This document shows, piece by piece, positions 59,909 to 64,000 of a DNA stretch of 64,000 nucleotides. Location of the stretch: assembly GCA_038496675.1 (NCBI GenBank), contig CM076654.1, forward strand, positions 7,963,677 through 8,027,676, given 5' to 3'. This DNA comes from Rachycentron canadum. Its lineage: Eukaryota; Chordata; Actinopteri; Carangiformes; Rachycentridae. The position numbers and the translations under genes were made by a program. The notes beneath the pieces were generated by a model. It ran no database searches and was not told where the DNA came from. It worked only from the letters and a program-made list of their open reading frames with translations. Numbering within the stretch: the stretch's first letter is position 1; every line of letters starts with the position of its first letter.

Positions 59909-60588
59909 ATTGTTTTTTTTTTTAATGGTTTGTTTCTGAATTACTTTGAAGATTTAGTGTTACTTAAAGGGAAATCCAGTATCAAATCATAAGGCAACAA
60001 ACTGATAATACAAATATCTGTAAGGGTTGAAACTGTACAGCTGAGTACTGCCATATTAATGTGTCAATAATATAATTCATGATGAAAACAGCACTTTAAG
60101 CATAATTTAGCAAGAGCTGTGCAATGTAAAAATTTTTAATTTAGCCCAGAGCAAAATGACGCACAGCCAATTCTTTTTTACTTCTTAAAAGAAGAAAAAC
60201 ATGTTAAATTTTAAACTTCTTTATAGCAAGTGTGTAAGTGCAGTCAGCCTCTCTGCTTCAGTTTGCACACACTTCAACAACCATAATGCATGACTGTTAG
60301 AAAACACTGCCCTTGCAGAGACTGTTGTGATTCACTGTATTTAATCCTATTTGCTGTCATCCCCATTACTGACCTCTAGATGCTGCCATTACTCATTGAA
60401 TATACTGTACATATCTTATTTTTATAGAGCAACTCTGAACACAACTTGAAAAGGCAGTGAGTGATGACCAGTCTTTCCAGAATGCACATTTAAAGAATGT
60501 GATGTCTGTGAAGTAAAATACAGAATATTATGAATGTTCATTTCACTTTGGCCACCACCGGCAGACACAGCAGGTCAATAATGACAGT

Positions 60589-61853
60589 TCAGGAGTCCTG
60601 AGGCTTCTCCTGGTGCAGGGGCAGGTGCCAGTCTCTGGGAGGATCTTGTCTCAGTTTCCACACAGGGGTGAAATTTCTCTGTTCTGCATCTCTGTTCCTT
60701 TCACTCCTCTGCAATGCTTCCTGCAATATATAAATATAGAATAAAAAGGTTTTTGACTTCTGGGTTGGCATGAGAAGCTTTAAGCATTGCAAAAACTGAT
60801 GGTCACATTTAGTGAAAGAAAATAATGTTACCATATCTAAGCTGATCTTCAAAATGTGCATTTGTAGTAATGTAAATCTAGTTGTGCAATACCTGTGCTT
60901 CGGTGCCCCTGTGTTTCTCCCACTCTCTGCAGGTGTAATAGTCCTCTTTCCACTGCTGACAGGATGGGGAGGTACCAAAAGTGTAGTAGTGGTGAAAACG
61001 ATTCCTTAAGCTATGACAGTGTTTGAATTCACTCCAATAGTCATCACATGCCCGGGGTGGCTGTGAGAATAGACAAAGGCAGGAATCATCACCAATATAA
61101 TTTGAACAAAGTATAGGTTGACCCTGTTCTGTTGTGTTTCTTGAAAATAGCTGCATGATTTCCACTTCGCCACAGTTTAAGGGAACATTAAACACTGACC
61201 TGAAGAACAGTTAACATGTGACATAAAAATGGTGATTAAGAGAAAGACAAAGATTATGAAATAAAACTACTGTTGGATAACGGCATTGTGAACAGGCCAT
61301 TAAGAAACTCCTGAAGTTAAATCAAGGTGGCCTGCGACGACCTTTCACAATCTACAGAATATATTTAGCATATTATTCAAATGATTAGTAATTTAATAAT
61401 GTCTTACTTTACCTCTACAGAAATTAATTAACTTAGTGAATCGCATCTAAAACACAATATAAAATATATAATATTTCTCTTTTTTTAAATGCAAAAGTGT
61501 GAGAAAAAGGAAACTGGTCTGGGGCTACAAGTATCGATTTATACTTAAGAGGTTTTACATTTGAATGTAAAGATAAGATTTCAAAGCAAATCATTAGTCA
61601 AATAAATCCTAAGTCAGGTTTCTGTTGGAACCTCCTGGTTTGCCTGACATTGCCTCTCGATAGCTAGCTAAGGTTAGCAACGATAGCTAATCATCTTGCT
61701 AACTGTTTGGTTGAGATTTGACACTTTATCAGGATTATCGAGATCAATGCAGGACAAAAATAAGTCAGGACATTTTTACCAAGAATGCAATTCACATTAT
61801 AGATGCTGTTTATGAGCGATTACCCTCCACGATGGTGCTCCTGTCCGGTCCAT
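60589..61853 (-). CDS. C22orf39 orthologue (UPF0545 family, PANTS), twin CX9C protein
   Basis: Small vertebrate protein orthologous to human C22orf39, reported as the synaptic plasticity regulator PANTS; its biochemical role is poorly known. Exons in transcript order: 61853-61824, 61060-60893, 60720-60589; 109 residues. Exon 1 encodes MDRTGAPSWR. Exon 2 encodes PPRACDDYWSEFKHCHSLRN and CQQWKEDYYTCREWEKHRG, with two C-x9-C pairs, the CHCH (twin CX9C) pattern of oxidatively folded mitochondrial intermembrane-space proteins. Exon 3 ends DPPRDWHLPLHQEKPQDS, matching the human PPPDWHLPLPQEK. Both introns are GT-AG. It is convergent with mrpl40 and in tandem with ufd1. Confidence 0.9.
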
Positions 61854-61861
61854 CGCTAACG

Positions 61862-62690
61862 TTAGCAGCACTGTGTTGAACAGGAAAGCTACTTCCAGTA
61901 CGATTTCTTTTCACAACAAAAGCACGACAACACAGTCCAACGACGATTACTGTGAAACTCACTTAAGGATATAAAGCATTTTTTAATATCAACTATCAAA
62001 ATTAGTGTTATAATAATATAATATGTATATATATATAACTAGTGCAGATACGTGTGATGAATTAATTCACTCTGCATTTAGTTTAAGTAAATCTGTTTGG
62101 ACAGTCGTGGATGTTTCTACCCATGCCATTACACTCTGACCAAGCTGGACAACTCACAACAATTGCTGTTTATTCCTAAATAAATGTCTAAACTTCAGAC
62201 AAGAAAAATGCCAAACACATATTATATTCAACCCTCATTTCGTAGTTCATGAACATGCTTAAACATAACAAAAATAATTATAAACTACAATTAACTAAAT
62301 CCAGACACAATCCTTTATTTTTCTATAAAAAAAACCCCAGAAAGAAATAGAAAAAAAAGAAACAATCATTCTTAAATGTAATTTTTTTTATACTTAAAAA
62401 TTGAAATATAGAGCTCTTATAGCTCCCATTTTTTTCATCACAATGGGACTCTGTATAGGAGTATATTTAAAATTAACTGCAAAATACAACAATTATGGAA
62501 AAAGGGGAGGAAATGCTCTAAGTCAAAGGTAATTCAAATCTGGTATTGCAACACTTTACAAGTTATTCTTTGTGTTGGTGGTGCAATGATATAATTTATC
62601 CACACCATTAGTCATCGTAACCATTTGAATACCAAAGTAAAACTGGCAGCATTTCATGCAGCTTCTGTTGAGCAAAATATTACACAGAGG
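61862..62690. other. Spacer between the C22orf39 orthologue and ufd1
   Basis: AT-rich DNA holding the upstream region of the C22orf39 orthologue and the ufd1 3' flank. Minus-strand AATAAA candidates for ufd1 are at 62692-62697 (just right of this spacer) and 62314-62319. No other gene seen. Confidence 0.55.
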
Positions 62691-62856
62691 TTTTATTACA
62701 CACTATAATCCCAACTCAACAGCATCACTCCCATTTCAAATGGACAGGGAGGCAAAACCCCAGTGCTTCTGAAGGCCAGTTGTTTTTTCTTTGCTGTTCA
62801 AGGTGACGATAGATATGGTGGGTCCGTGCACATAAACCAGCATCACTTTGACTTCT

Positions 62857-64000
62857 TCAAGGCTTTCTGCCCTTCTTGCGTAGTGACTGTCCTTGTCCAG
62901 AGAAGGCGATGAATCTGTTCATGGCATCATCCTTTAAAAGAGATTTAAAAAGTAAAGAAACCTCCAGTTCAAGCCCTAAATAAAGGGAAGTGAATTCAAT
63001 AAAAATATGTAAATCACAAAAAATTAAGTTTAAATGTGATAGAAAGGGGTTGTACACATCGTGAGGAACTCCAACATTTAAACATTTGACAAAATCATTC
63101 ACATTTCTTACATCATCTACAATCTTTTTGGGCTGAGGCCTGGAGTTTCTGATGAAGGTGATCCTGCCAACTTTGAAGTCATAGTTGGGAATGCCTCTGT
63201 GTGATGAAGGATTAAGAGTTGAAGATTAGAAACTTAAACTCAAAACCAAACACTGATAGAATTGTTCTTGTAGTATAGTAAAATGAAGTTTGACCAGGTG
63301 CTTCTAAGGGTCTCTGCAAACTGTTTCACATTGCGCAATGGTAAACAAATAAATAAATATAAATAAATAATATTTCAACACATCCTAGCAATTAGACACT
63401 ATAAAACAACTGGTTAAATGGTCACACTATAAATTGCATCTGCCAAAAGCAAACTGACCATGTCATATGACAGCCAGAAGACTCAGTGACACAAGTATTT
63501 TATATATATATAGGAATATAGGACGACAAACTGTCAATCCCTGCCATACCATAGTGCTCTGGTATACTCACATAGTGGTATAGCAGTCAGTTGTAAAACC
63601 AGAAACAAATGAAGAATATGATACACACTGCTCACTCTGCCTGCTAGAAGTTTCTTAGCATCTACAACAGCGTACATGTCAATCTAATATCACTTGGGAC
63701 AAGATTATGTTGCAGATTTATCATGTTCAGTAGTTAAAATCCTATTTACTGTTATTGTTACCACCATTTCATGTCTAAATGTATATAATACTGAACAACT
63801 TTTCACCTTTTAATGTCACTTGGGGCAAGAGGAGCTGGGCTGGGCTCAATCCCTTTTGTTTTACCATCCAAACGATTGCCAGACCCAGTAAAAGCCTGAG
63901 GATTAGAAACAGATTCGAAGTTACATTTGCTTCAATCATCAGAAGTCATGAGAACAGCCATTTGTCTCTAAACCACAGCAACATTTTCTCACCCTGAATC
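62857..64000 (-). CDS. ufd1: Ubiquitin recognition factor in ER-associated degradation 1, 3' part
   Basis: UFD1 pairs with NPL4 as the ubiquitin-binding cofactor of the p97/VCP segregase in ERAD. Only the C-terminal part is in the window. Exons in transcript order: 64000-63993 (partial, reading GA-TTC-AGG, i.e. the FR before AFTGSGNRLDG), 63895-63807 (AFTGSGNRLDGKTKGIEPSP), 63196-63112 (RGIPNYDFKVGRITFIRNSR) and 62931-62857 (ending SGQGQSLRKKGRKP). The C-terminus is near-identical to human UFD1 (GEGQSLRKKGRKP). This is the part that binds p97 and NPL4; the double-psi barrel N-terminal domain lies beyond the right edge. All donors and acceptors are GT-AG. Confidence 0.95.

Overview
This is a stretch of nuclear genome from a ray-finned fish, most likely a spiny-rayed (percomorph-type) teleost. 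Evidence: vertebrate genes split by short GT-AG introns; abundant CA/GT microsatellites; a decayed fish-type Tc1 transposon; a tRNA-Val-derived SINE; and protein sequences closest, as far as I can recall, to fish orthologues. Nothing prokaryotic or viral was seen.

Layout, left to right. 1-4.8 kb holds no recognisable coding exon. At 4.85-5.0 kb there is a GC-rich, TATA-containing minus-strand promoter with a plausible noncoding first exon; by synteny with human 8p11 it could be plat, but this is unproven. 5-9 kb is empty apart from simple repeats and a duplicated 100-bp segment. Nine complete genes and one partial gene follow: ikbkb (+, 21 coding exons, 11137-23242), vdac3 (-, 8 coding exons, 25654-29227, noncoding exon near 33.7 kb), enkd1 (+, 7 coding exons, 35481-37426), polb (+, 14 exons, 38081-42113), dynll2 (+, 2 coding exons, 44432-45611), rpl6 (-, 6 coding exons plus a tiny 5'TOP exon, 47581-51358), acaa2 (-, 10 exons, 52959-57285), mrpl40 (+, 5 exons, 57754-59683), the C22orf39/PANTS orthologue (-, 3 exons, 60589-61853) and the 3' end of ufd1 (-, 62857 to beyond the right edge). 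I re-joined every exon set by hand: reading frames stay open, and lengths match the families (IKKbeta 743, VDAC3 283, ENKD1 355, Pol beta 336, DYNLL2 89, RPL6 258, ACAA2 396, MRPL40 204, C22orf39 109 aa). A decayed, TA-flanked Tc1 element of 1129 bp lies between the 3' ends of dynll2 and rpl6.

The window joins two conserved vertebrate neighbourhoods, human 8p11 (IKBKB, VDAC3, POLB) and 22q11 (MRPL40, C22orf39, UFD1), with ENKD1, DYNLL2, RPL6 and ACAA2 from elsewhere. It is not an operon or gene cluster with one function. Several products are mitochondrial (VDAC3, ACAA2, MRPL40) or linked to microtubules or cilia (ENKD1, DYNLL2), which may be chance.

Most interesting observations: a perfect RFX X-box upstream of dynll2 and a weaker one at enkd1; a DR1/PPRE-like site at acaa2; a near-perfect TCTCGCGAGA element at mrpl40; CRE-like sites at polb; a GC-AG intron in polb; an altered NEMO-binding C-terminus of IKKbeta; and a four-copy diverged tandem repeat upstream of ikbkb. 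I found no convincing undescribed system; the regulatory and repeat findings are the parts worth testing.
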